Assembly: GCA_036971715.1 (NCBI GenBank)
Contig: JAVHJL010000001.1
Coordinates: 62,001-126,000 of the forward strand
Direction of reading: 5' to 3'
Origin: Arthrobotrys musiformis
Taxonomy: Eukaryota > Ascomycota > Orbiliomycetes > Orbiliales > Orbiliaceae
DNA: 64,000 nt
The notes under the pieces were generated by a model that was given only the letters and a program-made list of their open reading frames with translations, was not told the origin of the DNA and made no database searches. Each line of letters starts with the position of its first letter. The first letter of the stretch is position 1. Positions 11,757 through 23,520 of this stretch are shown piece by piece. The translations under genes were made by a program, and so were the position numbers.

Positions 11757-12413
11757 ATGCGCCAAAAACTCCTCCTCACCTTTTTTTCCCTCCTATCAGC
11801 AGCAGCCGTAAACGCCAATTCGGTGACAATACAAGAGCCCATCACCGGTTGTGAAGGCAATGCATACTGTACCGGCTTCGAAGTATGCGGTACCAAGGGA
11901 TATTGTCATAGACGGGAATCGTGCGGCAATTGGGGTGGACTACAAGACACATGCTGCTATGCCACGAACGCCTCAGAGACCTGTAGCGGTATAGCAGGAG
12001 ATTTCCTAGTAGACACCTTCACTTTCACCACATCTGGCACCGAACCCGTTTATGCGAAGAAATGCCCCCAAGGAACCGGGGGCGTGTCTTACGACTATAA
12101 GAGGGACGCTTTCGCCTGCTGCCCTTTGGATAGTCTGGACATAATCCTTCAGGCCGCCCCCCAAAACGCCAGCTTTCTCGAACCTGATGTGCCAACCGAC
12201 GATAAAATCCAGACGATAGTCTCCGCAAGATGTGTCGGTAATGGCTTTTCGGATTCTGCCTCTTCACCTTCGCCTTCCAGTACAGAAGACACGAACTCTG
12301 GCACACCCACCGGGGAATCTACGAACACAGCAACACCCAACAACGCCAACTTAAATGGCATTCCTTCGGTGTTCATGCTGTCACTTTTTGCGCTAGCTTT
12401 TAGATTTGTTTGA
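11757..12413 (+). CDS. small Cys-rich secreted protein, GPI-type tail
   Basis: This is a single-exon gene for 218 residues, exported and probably attached to wall or membrane. The signal peptide is about residues 1-20 (cut near VNA/NS). The mature part has 12 cysteines, an even number fitting disulfides. They start with a dense block C-x5-C-x5-C-x5-C, then include two CC pairs (DTCCYA, FACCPL). A Ser/Pro/Thr-rich stalk (SASSPSPSSTED and following) leads to a hydrophobic C-terminal segment after NLNG, the layout of a GPI signal. The start is the first ATG after a TATA-like box. I do not recognise a named family. The first block resembles small fungal cysteine-rich domains, and an effector-like or wall role is inference. 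Confidence 0.75.
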   Translation: MRQKLLLTFFSLLSAAAVNANSVTIQEPITGCEGNAYCTGFEVCGTKGYCHRRESCGNWGGLQDTCCYATNASETCSGIAGDFLVDTFTFTTSGTEPVYAKKCPQGTGGVSYDYKRDAFACCPLDSLDIILQAAPQNASFLEPDVPTDDKIQTIVSARCVGNGFSDSASSPSPSSTEDTNSGTPTGESTNTATPNNANLNGIPSVFMLSLFALAFRFV

Positions 12414-13056
12414 AAGGACCCGAGCTAGCTGGCTGGTCGAGACTTTTGTTTCTCTATATGAATGAGAATGGAAATTAAATTTGTAATTCGTTACGAGAAT
12501 GTATGTAGATACATGTACACTATTTTAATGTGCGCTGCTTATCGCTAGGTATTTTGGAATCAAGTGAATTAACATACGATCAAAGATTGTAATATAAATC
12601 ATCTCCGTTGATCCCAAACTATAACCCACAAATGCATGATAGAATACTACCACGGTACCACAGTCCCCCGGTGTCCTTCAAGCCGACAGGACTTTCGAGT
12701 TTCGAGACCGCGGCAGGACAGAGCGTCTACCCAACACGCAAAATGCAACATACCGGCCACAATTCGAACTGCAACGAGTCAATTACACATTGAACGGTCC
12801 AAGTATTACCTTCAATTTGAGGGTTTTAAAGTGGACAAAGGTACTTTCAACGGCGTTAACAGAATGATTGATTTAAAATATCCCTCAATCCTCCTCACCA
12901 CGCCATCAATGCGACCATGCCACGCAGCGTAGAGAACCCGATGAAACTGCAAATCTTGTCTCGTGCCCACGTCGACCACAGGGTGATGCAAATCAATCAC
13001 GGACTAATAATTATCACTATAACAATTGTACAAAATTAAACGGATGCTATGTCGCC
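12414..13056. other. intergenic between two secreted-protein genes
   Basis: An AT-rich 640-bp spacer lies between two same-strand genes. A short out-of-frame ATG at 13044 precedes the ATG at 13057 and could act as a tiny upstream ORF. I saw no gene. Confidence 0.45.
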
Positions 13057-15447
13057 ATGCTGAACCCTGCAACTATTACAAACCTCATAGGAGCAATACT
13101 GTCCCTAGCTACCCTTCCCGCTCCAACCTCAGCGTGGTACATGCAACAAGCGACCACCCAGAACGTAGCACTCTACAAAGACGGCCGAAGATTGGGTACC
13201 GAACCCTCCTATCTTTCCCAAAGCAGCGATGAGCCCTTAACATTTGAGTCCTGTATCACCATAAATTGGGGGAACCTGAATGACAACTCCAAGATCAACT
13301 TTTTCTCTTTCTCAAGAGATATCCCACAATGGGACGATAATAAAACCCATGCGGAGAACTTGCTCAATGTTGTCCGGGGTATAGTCTTCTTTGAAGGATC
13401 AAACTGTGAGCCGTTGACGACAAGGATCATATTCCGGCTCGATGATGACTACAAGCCTGGAAGTTTTCTATTTCTGACATCTAAACCCGTAGTACCTCCA
13501 CTGAGGCTGGGTAGCTGGCGGCCTATGTGGCTCTACGGCCAAGGTGGTTACTCTCACAGTTTATCACAGATTGAAGTTGGTGGCTCAAGGCTATTCCCAC
13601 CCCCTTTACAACTTCAGCAAATGGTTCGGGAACAATTTCCTGTAATGAATCAACAGCTACAGCAACAGCTTCAACAACAAGCGACGGTAATCAACCGGGA
13701 GGAACAGCAACAGAACCAAGTTCCTATAAATCCAGAACTCCAGACCCAGCTGCATCAGCAGCAGCAGGCTGATGTCATACCCACGCTGCCCAATACTCGC
13801 CAACGCACAAGAAACCGAGGAAATCAGAACCCACCAAATCAGATACGACAATTGCAACAAGGAAACGCAGATCCAGATCCGAGAGAGGAACTAGGCTTCG
13901 ATGAGGTCATTAGAGAAAACCTACTCATAGAAGAAGGAGAGGGAGAAGGAGAAAGCCCAAGGCAACTTCGACTCCAGCAGCTTACAAATCAAGTGGAAAA
14001 CCTCCAAAGAATGGTTGATACTATGTCGGCTGAGGTATTTGCATCTTTTTTAGGCAAAAACGTTGCGTTTGGTAATAGGCCAAAGCTAACAATTTTGGTA
14101 TATGATAGAGACAGAATGTCCAAAGTAATATTCCCGTCGCCATAGACCATATTTTTGTACGCATTCTTCCAGATCATTAATCACCATCTTATACCGGATA
14201 TGCTGACAGAAGTATCATCGCGATTTCGTTTTTTCCCGCATGAAACAGGAAGAGGAGAAGGAAGACTATATTGAGGTAAAATAACTGTACTACCCTCGAT
14301 ATCAGCAAACCAAGTAGGCTAACCATTTCCTCTAATGTTTCTGTTTTTAAAAAAGCAGCCTCCCCAATTTAACAACCTGTTCTTAAACCCCGGGTCCCAA
14401 CTCAATCATCAGCGCGAGCCCAGTCAGGAAAGTTGTCTTCCACGTAACAGTGCTACGTATTCGTACACAAAATGGCTTCACTCTCAACGAACACTAACAA
14501 TACCTTTCGCACATATATAATAGGCCAGTATCAGCGACATAAGTAACTTCTTTCGAATGAACAACGACCAAGACTACGATGAGAACTTCGGTCTTCTTCA
14601 AAGATCAAACTCCGGTGCTCCCTATTTTGTTGGAAACGTTCCTAGCCTATTTTCGCGGGAAGGGAGTAACTTTCGGGAAATATTCGAAGAGAACCCTGCT
14701 GAAAATCAGCAAGATATTGCTCAAGAAGAACAACCCCGACTAGTGGTAGAACAACAAGGATCGCGAATTGTGGAAGAGCCAGTCGAGGCTAATCAACAAG
14801 AAGCACCAGAGTCAACTGCCCAAAGGCCAGCAACCGAAAGCAACCCAAAATCCCTGCACCAAATTATTGACGAAGTCCCCCAGAGCCAGCGTTCCTGGTC
14901 TCAGGCCCGGTCTCAAGTAAGCACCCAACTACAAGAAAACCAGCGAACAGTGAACAATCAACCCTCAGGAAATCAAATTGAAATGCCTCCACCCAACCGC
15001 CCATCTCGCCAGCAACCCCAAGGAATATTCCCATCCACCATTGGCCTGCAGCTAGAGAACAATCGTCTCCGATATGCGCAAGCGGTGAACAGCAAATTCA
15101 ATCCATATTTGGAGACCATGACCAAAATTCTCGCTGGTACTGGCCAGCTTATTCAAGATACCGTTATACTCCTAGCACAAGATGCAAACATAGATAACAC
15201 GGATCAGTACTTGGCAGAAATCGAACGAATAATAAATCAACGTAAGGAGTACATGGCCTTGAATGAAGATAAATTTCTCGAAGCTGTACGAAATGCAGGC
15301 GCGAGATTGACGGCGGATAATACAGCCGCGCTTAGTGCCCTAAGCCGTAACATCCAGCAAAATGCAGGTCAGCAAGCGGGGGAACAGCAAACAGGGGAAC
15401 GGCAATATGGATCCCTGAACGGAGGCCTCAAGCGCGAAGACGTGTAG
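13057..15447 (+). CDS. Gln-rich secreted protein, five-exon model
   Basis: I read this as one gene of 701 residues: 13057-14034, 14109-14156, 14210-14275, 14356-14456 and 14535-15447. Every junction keeps frame. Introns 1, 3 and 4 have CTAAC branch sites (GCTAAC near 14086, GGCTAACC near 14328, CACTAAC near 14493). The signal peptide is about residues 1-26 (ends TSA/WYM). A compact region with WYM, SCITINWGN, NCEPLTTR and LRLGSWRPMWLYG follows, then a long Gln-rich segment and a predicted helix (RLQQLTNQVENLQRMV). Exons 3-5 continue Gln/Asn/Glu-rich and end in a helical part (YLETMTKILAGTGQ, YLAEIERIINQRKEY). Alternatively there are two genes, 13057-14145 and 14557-15447, the second served by TATATAA at 14514. 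I do not recognise a family; similarity to secreted proteins of nematode-trapping fungi is only an impression. Confidence 0.55.
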
Positions 15448-18400
15448 AATATAAGCCTAGATTGTAGAAGTATCTTTATTAATTCCCGAGAATCCAATCA
15501 ACTGCTTCTAACGCGTCGTTGATGTGCTCTCATCCACACTAAGCGGCCTCAATATGGACGGCTAATTATACCGTGGCAGATTATCTAAATGGTCCAAAAT
15601 AAGCTAGAGATATCGTTATTGGTGATAGATGTTATATTCAAGCCATGAACGCTAGCCAGGTGCCCGTGTATCTCCGACCCCCAAAGCCGCACCGGGGCTT
15701 GTTACAAAGCTCGGGGGCCAAATTGTCGGAGATCATCATATGTCGATACCTGCATCCCCACCCACTTAGCATCAATAAAGCTCTCCGGCGAGCAAACCAT
15801 GAAGCTCGAATAATGTACAACCGAAACATTCCCACCCTATGAGAAAGGATCCGTGTGGATCGCCCCCACCCCCCATCCGCTCGGGTATATACACGAACCT
15901 GAAAGGAATCATGTCCTCCGGGCCGTCTTCCCAACCCCGGACTTATTTAATGAACAATAGGCATTATCCAAACCTGTTTTCTAAATTTCAGAGGCCTGTC
16001 AATGTATTTCGCCCAATTGATGCCATTATCCCATATATCTTCGAGTTAAAACATACCGCTTTCGACGTATGCGTGTCCAAATTTGGGTAGTCTGGATAAG
16101 CAGAAAAGTAAGACGGGGCCAAAAGCGTACTAAAATGAGGCTTTTCGTATGTATACATCGCTCGCACTATACTTAGCAGCACGTCGTCGGGGAAGGAGAG
16201 TTCCTTGAGCCTTGTTCGGTGGCCAGCTAGTATACATTGTCGCACATATCCAATATGGTGCCGTTCTAGATCTGCATGGTTTTTCTATACTTATACACTA
16301 CCTCGCGACCAACTGCATTTGCAACGCCGTAATTATATACGCCGATTTTTATTACCATCGCGTCGGCTTTAGCTGTCGGGAGGTATATGCTAGGCGATAC
16401 CTAGAAATATACCTAATGTCCAAAATTATTCTCAAAGTATCAGAAGCAAATTAGATTTTGTAGACAATCTGTTGAACTCTAGTTGAGAGCGTTAATCTGC
16501 ATTACCCCCGCTGTTGACGCAGAATATTGCAATAAAATTACGTAAATATAGCTTCTTTAGGATTTCGGATTGATATTGTAATGTTGGTCGGAATGCAATG
16601 GCGCACCCTCCCTTCTTGTGCCTGGGATACCATCAACACTGTGTCGTCTAACAGCTTTATGTCCTGCCTTGCTAGATCAAAGAACCTCGTATCGCCCTCA
16701 AAATCTAACTTAAGACTGCACATATGTATACGTTCTCGGATGACGGTTTAGACACAGAATATTAACAAAAAGAAAAAAAAACTCTACTTGATCTAATGTT
16801 TAATTGGAAAGAGGCTATCCAAGGCCGTTTTCGGTGAGCGGTGGTGGTGGGGACTTGTACATGTAGGAGATATATCGGCTGACATGTGTTATTTCCAGAG
16901 AATATCCAGGTTACATGCACGTGGAGCTATCTCGAACCTTTTATCAGCAATGCAAAGAAGTGCCCGGGATCAATACCACTTAGTTTAGTTAGGTACTTAC
17001 TAAATTAATCGCTGGCGGTATATATCCATTCCGGCGATTAAAATTTTACTTAAGTTACAATCCAATTTGTCTCCCAGGTCTGGGTACGAGAGGACAATCT
17101 AATATTAAACTCTCTTTTTTATTTATTATTCTTTTTTTTTTTTTTTTTTTTTTTTTAGAATAGCGTCTATCCCGACCCGGGGCTTGGGATCAAGATCAAG
17201 ATCACCCCTCCCAAATATCAAATCTTCAGTACATACAATACGATACTTCTTGCCCCAGAGCGATTTGTACTGGCATGTACCTCAACATAAACAAAAAAGA
17301 GCTAGTCTAGGATGCTTGATGCACAAAGAGGAAAACCGTAATCCTACTTTCAACTAGAATATGGTACTAGCAATAAAGATCCCGTGAACCAAATTTGAGA
17401 CGAAATTACATTCTCCATCAGGTGTTTGTGCATATGCAAGGACCCCATTAACCCCTTCCAGCCGCCGTTAGGTACATACAGAAGATATACATTCATACAT
17501 ACCCTTGATCAATTTGCCAACGAGGCTGGCTAATGCGTTCTGTAGAGTTGCCGTTGAAGGAAGGGAAAATGAAAAAAAAAAAAAGGGGGGGGATAGGCGT
17601 TATCTGCAGAAAGGAAGTCAAAATAAGGTCCATGGATCCATGTACCATAGGCGCCGAGGGGGAGGCCATTGATTAAGCTTAAGTGCAATCGATGCAATCA
17701 AGGAATATCGGGATTCCTATCGTGGACATCGAAAGATGATATCAAATAGCCCCCGCTAATATTGTAAAGCTGTTATTCAATCGAAACCACGGGGTCCGCA
17801 GTCACTATCCTTCAAACGGCATGTTCAATGACATACACGCATACATCAAAAACGATGCGATCATTGCAAGAACACTGTCCAGCCTCGAGACTAGGGGGGA
17901 AAAAAACATATACCATGTTTCCATTTTCTCCATTTTTTAAACTTGTGGCAGGTAACCCGAGCGGAACAACCCGTTCGAACGCCTCATGTAAACTACCTTC
18001 TGCCTATGACATATAACCCCTCGTCGGCTATCGTGAACAAAAGCCCAATCACGAAAACAAGCAGGAGGTTAAAGACATTTTCGTTTCCGAGAGTTTTCTA
18101 TTTTATCTCACAAACGCAGCATGCAAGCCACAGATAAATTCTCAATTCCCAATATGTTGACATCGAAATATCCGATATCCCGTGAACCTTCAACCTTGAC
18201 AACTGCCAGGGGACATTTGTCTCCCAAGGGTCTGGGATGGGGAAAGGGGTTGCTCCGTAAAACCCAGCCCGTCCGGTTGGAAGGAGGCAAATCATATTGA
18301 AGCCGTATTTTCTTGTGTCACACAAGATCCAAATCTCATTTTAGCAGCCCTGGGAGGCGATGCGTGAGTAGCACGCCGCTTACATGAAAAGTGAATAAGC

Positions 18401-18587
18401 ACAGGCACACAGAACCACAACCTGCAAGTTAAGGAGAATTAATCCGACTGCATTCAGGTCCTGAACGACACGAACGGGAGGGCGGAAGCGAAATACCTTT
18501 TATTTCAACCTCGTGATAAATTTGATCTTTAGCTGTGTATCATGGGTAACCTGGCAATGGAAACTTAAAGTACCAGTACTCAAACGC

Positions 18588-18624
<37 letters not shown>

Positions 18625-19802
18625 AAAGGAAAGGAAAGGCCGGAAAGGAAAGAAAAGGGAAACAATGTCAAAATATGTGTCGTCACCGCACAACTGTCAA
18701 GGTCTCTTTTCATTGATGATGGTACTCTACACCAGCGGGTGCACCCCTTTTCCCTTCGGTTCCCGACTCGACCTGTGACGATTACGTGCCGTCTATCTTA
18801 GCATAGACACAATCGCACAAGGATAACTATTCGGAACGGGTCATTCCTATTCCAAATATCTGCATGGGCGCATCCAGAGATCGATTGGTTGGGAGGTCTT
18901 GTTCTATTTAATGATCTATTTCGCGAATTAAACATTTAGTCACCCTAAGCCCAATTTATGTTGCGTCCCAACCATTGAACCCAAGGTGTAGAGGAGAGCG
19001 ACCCCTAGACTAATTGAACCTGTAGCCTATTAGACCTTCGGCCAACTCTGGTATACAAGACAATATTAGACCGGTAATATTCGGGTGAGTCTTTTTTATT
19101 CAATAGGTAGCCCAAGACCGCACAAAAAAACGCTCGCTCAGTCCAAGTCCCAGCCCGCTTCGTTACCTCTCATGCCGCTCGATTTGTTTTTGAGCCAACT
19201 TGACGGACAGTGCTTTTAAGCGAGGTGGTTGGCAGAAGGTGAGTAACTAAGTAGCTTCCAAACCCTATGGGATGCTAAAGTTTTTTTTATTGTGATATTC
19301 CTCGCAGTGAGAATAGTAAGAATGGGGTTCCCATTACTATTATTATATTGGATTTGTCCACCTAGCTAAGGGAAAAAAAAAAGGTATAGAACTGCAATAA
19401 AATAAAACAAAACAAAAATTAAAAAAATAAAAAAAAAAAAAAAAAAAAAAAGAGAAACTCCCCGATTTTATTTCCCAGTAGCCCTGAACACCGTTGAAAG
19501 CAAACAAGAATAAGCAGAAAGATCCTGGTCGTCACGAGCAAAAGTGGTTATTGTTATACAGGAGAAAAAAGGGAATAGCCAAATCGCTAGCCTCCATAGA
19601 CATAAGTAGAGGACTTCATAAAGAAGTCAGTCCAGTGGTTACAAACCCACATGAAAAACAAAATAAGAAATACCCCCCAAAAAAATGTTGCCGGTTACAC
19701 AAGTGCAACGTTATAAAAAAAAGAAGAAAGTAGAATGATACATTAAAGGAATGATTATTACAGAGGAAACACCAAGGCATCCAATGTGGATTAGGTAGTA
19801 AT
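15448..19802. other. convergent intergenic, 4.3 kb, homopolymer-rich
   Basis: This lies between a plus gene ending at 15447 and a minus gene ending at 19803. No open frame has a domain. It contains T25 at 17132-17156, A13G9 near 17572-17593, A34 at 18589-18622 followed by AAAGG units, and A23 at 19429-19451. The last few hundred bases are probably the 3' UTR of the C2H2 gene. Confidence 0.5.
18589..18655. repeat. A34 tract followed by (AAAGG)n
   Basis: An uninterrupted run of 34 A is followed by repeated GGAAA units, then AAAGAAAAGGG. This is a plain low-complexity purine tract; no gene overlaps it. Confidence 0.85.
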
Positions 19803-21816
19803 CTAATGCTGCTGCTCCTTTGCAGCATCTCTGGCTTCCTTTGCGGCATCGTGGAAGGCGTTGGCGCGGACTACAGTCCAGTAGTCCAAATCGCTGACCT
19901 CAGCCTCTCCACCAGCAAGGTTAGCCTTGACCTCCCAAGCGGAAGACATCATCATCTCGTCTCTGCAGAGAAGCTTGTTGCCATCGTAGACTTGGAGGCA
20001 TCGTCTTTTTGTGACCATGCGATCGGGTTGGACTCCCCAGCCTGAAGGAAGATTTCTTCTTCTTTTGCGACCACCAGCGGCCATCATCTGCTTCTTAGAG
20101 ATCTTGCTATTGGCACCCAAGACAACACCACCTTTGGAGTTACCGCTCCCGGCGTGCGAATCGACACCCCGGGTGCGTGTTAATTGTCACCGACCCGCAA
20201 CACCGGTGCCGGTCAGGCTCTTACGTTGCTTCTTAGACTTCTTAGCACCAAAGGATGGGTCGGTCTTGTCGTCATCGTCATCAGACTCTTCCTCCTCCTC
20301 TTCGGACATTTCGCCGTCGTTGACTTCAGCGCCATCGGAGTTCAAAAGACCATGAGCCGCCAAGGACTCTTGAACTTCCTCGAGGTCATTGACAGACCCG
20401 AGGTTGTGGCTGTTGATATCACCTTCGGGCTCTGGCTTGACGACCTTAGAGAGAACACAGTCGTCAAGATGTTCGTAGAATTGTTGGGCATTGGCGAAGG
20501 TGGCATTGCAAGTAGAACATTTGCCAGTGACATCCTTGTAGCCGGCTTGGAAGGATGGAGCGCGGGGAGATCCGGAAGAGGAGACAGAGCCGCCGCGACC
20601 GTTGACTTTCTTTGGTTTGCCGTTTGGAGCGATCTGTTCGACGTTGTGGACAGACATCAAGTGGCGCTTGAAGACATCGGCCCTGTTAAAGGTTTTCTCA
20701 GAGGGGAGGCCAGAGCCCGGGCAAAAACCACAGACCATCGTTCCCTTGTAGTGAGTAAGTGTATGTCTTTGGCAGTCGTACTTGCGCGCGAAACCCTTTT
20801 TGGCGTATTCGCAAGTCGGGATCGGGCACTTCTCGGGTCTTTCATCCATGTGAGTGATCTGGTGGGCCTTGAGGTCTCTGAAAACCTTTCCACAAGCAGT
20901 GCAGAAGTTGTCGCTGTGAGCAGCGCCATTACTAGAAGTGGTTCTCTCGGGGCTGGCAGCTCCCTTAGAGGTAGCTGATACCTCCCGGCTCATGGCTGGA
21001 GTGTGTGGGAAGTATTCTTCAGCAGAGTGGTTAGATGGTGATCTTCTGTGTCCCTTAGATGTGGCGGAAGGTGTTGGGTATGGGGAGACACGGAATGTTG
21101 AGTTTCTCTTAGTGTGCTTTGGCGATGTTGGAACAACGGATGAAGCCTCAACCGAAGACTGCCTCGAAGCATTGTTGATTAAAGATGGATCTACTTTGAA
21201 AGTTAATTAAAGCTCCGGAAGCTATAGGTCATTTGCATTAACAATACTTACTGACGCAAGTATCCTTGAGTTCAGGCTGTTGTTCCCAAGCGACACTGGG
21301 CCAAGCCGACATGTCTTCGGCATTCATGTTCCACTCTTGCGCAGCCATATAAGGCGAGCCGTGGTCAGATGAGGAAGTAGAGGCGCCAGAGGCGATGCTG
21401 CTCTGACCGGAAGCAAAGTCAAACCCTTCGGCGGCGGATGAAGCTACGGAGGGTGATGTTGGTCCTCTGTAGAGCTCGTTGGCAAGATAGTTGGAAGGTA
21501 AAGGAGGTGGCTGGACGAAAAGAGTGGATTCCTCGCCGTAGTATGGGTATGCGGCGCGTGGAACTTCTGTGAATGGGTATAATGGGTATCCAGTATACTG
21601 AGGGTCCTCGACAGAGAAAAAGGAAGGTGGAAGGGTGGATGTTTCTGAGGTTGTAAAGAAATCGAATTCTGGCTTGGAATATATCGAGGGGTCAAATGAA
21701 GCTGTGGTATTCAATGGGCTTATTGATGCGCCAGTGGCAGCAAGCATCTTATGGAAAGTATCTTGTCTGTCACCGTCTTCAAACTGTAAGAAGTCCATGG
21801 ACTCGTAGGCGGCCAT
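19803..21816 (-). CDS. C2H2 zinc-finger transcription factor
   Basis: This is a probable DNA-binding regulator of 620 residues. Exons are 21816-21252, 21193-20225 and 20131-19803, with introns of 58 and 93 bp. The N-terminal third is acidic and aromatic (MDFLQFEDGDRQD, YPYYGEE), like an activation domain. Fingers: C286/C289/H299/H303, then C311/C316/H332/H336 (CPIPTCEYAKKGFARKYDCQRH), then C343/C346/H366/H371, then a C2HC finger C414/C417/H430/C434 (CSTCNATF...EHLDDC). An acidic run (SEEEEEESDDDDD) and Lys-rich sequence follow. The last exon has a basic patch (GGRKRRRNLPSGWG) and the stretch DYWTVVRANAFHDAAKEARDAA. The terminal exon is required because exon 2 read through stops at once after a strong donor. 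I cannot name the orthologue. The frame antisense to exon 2 is an overlap artefact. Confidence 0.8.
20132..20224 (-). other. intron 2 of the C2H2 gene
   Basis: The donor GTAAGA follows AAG CAA C, and the acceptor is CCAAAG before GT GGT. This rebuilds an Arg codon and joins KKSKKQ to GVVLGANSKI. A TTAAC lies in the middle. Other AG sites in the region break frame. Confidence 0.6.
21194..21251 (-). other. intron 1 of the C2H2 gene with tandem acceptor
   Basis: The donor GTAAGT follows TGC GTC A. The 3' end reads AAGTAG, so either AG can be used without frame change; the proteins would differ by one residue (Ile-Asp versus Asn before Pro). TTAAC is the likely branch site. Confidence 0.7.
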
Positions 21817-23478
21817 CGCTGGTATTTAATATGGTTGTGTGGTGCGAATGCGACAGCGGGTGGGGAAATGGCTGAGGTGAGGCGGTGTAGTCAACCTTGT
21901 TTGGCCGCTTCTGTGCTTCTTATTTCTCGGGCTGACCTCGTCGAGAGAATTGCAAGAAAACCCGGGATTTCAAGCTGATTTAATATATTCACGAAGATAT
22001 TATCGAATTTGAATTTGGAGCTACGCTTTCTCGATGTTGAATGTGTGCCAAAAAAAAATAATAATAATCAACTGTGCAGACGATTGAGTGGCTTGGTTGC
22101 GTCGGTGAGGTGTAGTATAGGACGAGTGCACTTTTTATATGATCGAAACTCCTGCTTAAGCGAATAAGAAGAGTCTCCAGAGATTCAAGAGGAAGCTTGG
22201 TAATCGTCAAGGAAGATTGGCGTGCCTTTCGTGAGATTTGGTGCTGCTTATGAAAAGGTAGGGCATAGACCGAAGGGCAGATGAGGAGGAATATATGCAT
22301 CTCGAGAGTCTGCTCCCCCAAGCCCAATTAAGAGTCGAAGGTTTGGGAATAGTATTGCTTGTAGGGCAGCAGCGAGCCCAACTCCGTGCAAGCAGCAAAA
22401 AGAAAAAGTGGTCGACTTTTGCTGCGCAGCAAGAACCTTGCATTCGGGAATTGCTTTTTCCCTCAAGGTCTCCTTTTTCAGTCTTCTGCTCGTCTTTTCT
22501 TTTTCTGTTTTCTCTGTAGTCTCTTCCTTTCCTTTTTTTTCTGCTTTCTTCCTGTGCTGCGGTTGTTGACGACAAGTGACAAAGAAACAGCTGGGGGAAA
22601 AGTTCCTTCCCTCAGCAAGTCCACCAGACCCGTTGTCATGGTTCATACGTCGAGCAGACGGGGGTTGGTTCTGTGGTGGGTCCGGATGAACAAAAAAGCA
22701 AAAGGTCCAGGTCAGGAATGCAGTGATGTTGCTGGATTCGACCAAGTGTGAGTGCTCGGAGTGGCAGGGCTCCTTGCCTGCGTGTTTGCGGGATTCGAAC
22801 TGATTTGAATTTGTGAGCAATGACGGATGGTGTGGTGGTTCCAGTTGGAGTTGGCTCCCGTTTGGGTGTCTTGCAGGGCACACTCCGGGCACGGCCCCCG
22901 GAGGTCAGGCTCGATTGCTCCTGGACTGTCGGTGAAGGCGATGCCAGAACGGCCTTTTCTGTTTTGGGTCTCGAATCGCTCGTTTACCCCTGCTCGTTCG
23001 TCCAACGTGGATTGCATTCCCCTCCCCTCTCAAATTTGTCGCCCGAGAACGTTGGGTAATCAAAATTTTTTCTTTGGCGAGATTATCGTAACAAACGAGC
23101 CAATTGCAAGGAGTTTCTCATCATCTCTTGCTCTCTCCCGTGGTGGCCAGTTCTCGATATGCGGAACAGAGGAGAAAGGAAGGGAGGGAGGAGGCGGGGG
23201 GAGCTCTCTTAACGCCGCGATGAAAATTTCAATCTTGATCTTGAGGGTCCAGATTCACTCGGATTCCACCTCTCGACACTTTGCGTGGTCAGTTCCTAGA
23301 TTGCGAAAATCGAATCGGATCGAACCATGCTATGCCTCACATCGCTTGTTATCAAACGCGACCAGGCAAAGAGGGGGAGAGAGGGGGGAGAGAAGTCCCC
23401 GCCTGCCAGGATCCTCTGGTCAATTGATCCGATCATTGATCCGTCGTCGCCATATCATACATAGATGTACATTCATAC

Positions 23479-23520
23479 ATGTATGTATGTATGTATGTAT
23501 GTATGTATGTATGTATGTAT
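23479..23520. repeat. ATGT tetranucleotide microsatellite, about 10 units
   Basis: Perfect ATGT units run for 42 bp, then degenerate into ATATGTAG. This is directly visible and probably variable in length between strains. Confidence 0.9.

Noticed and set aside
20184..20978. 264-codon plus-strand frame antisense to the C2H2 gene
   Set aside because: It mirrors the zinc-finger exon codon for codon and arises from its composition; the minus strand has the clear fingers and splice sites.
22248..22892. 214-codon minus frame
   Set aside because: It lies in the probable 5' leader of the C2H2 gene, is low-complexity (Lys/Glu runs) and has no domain.
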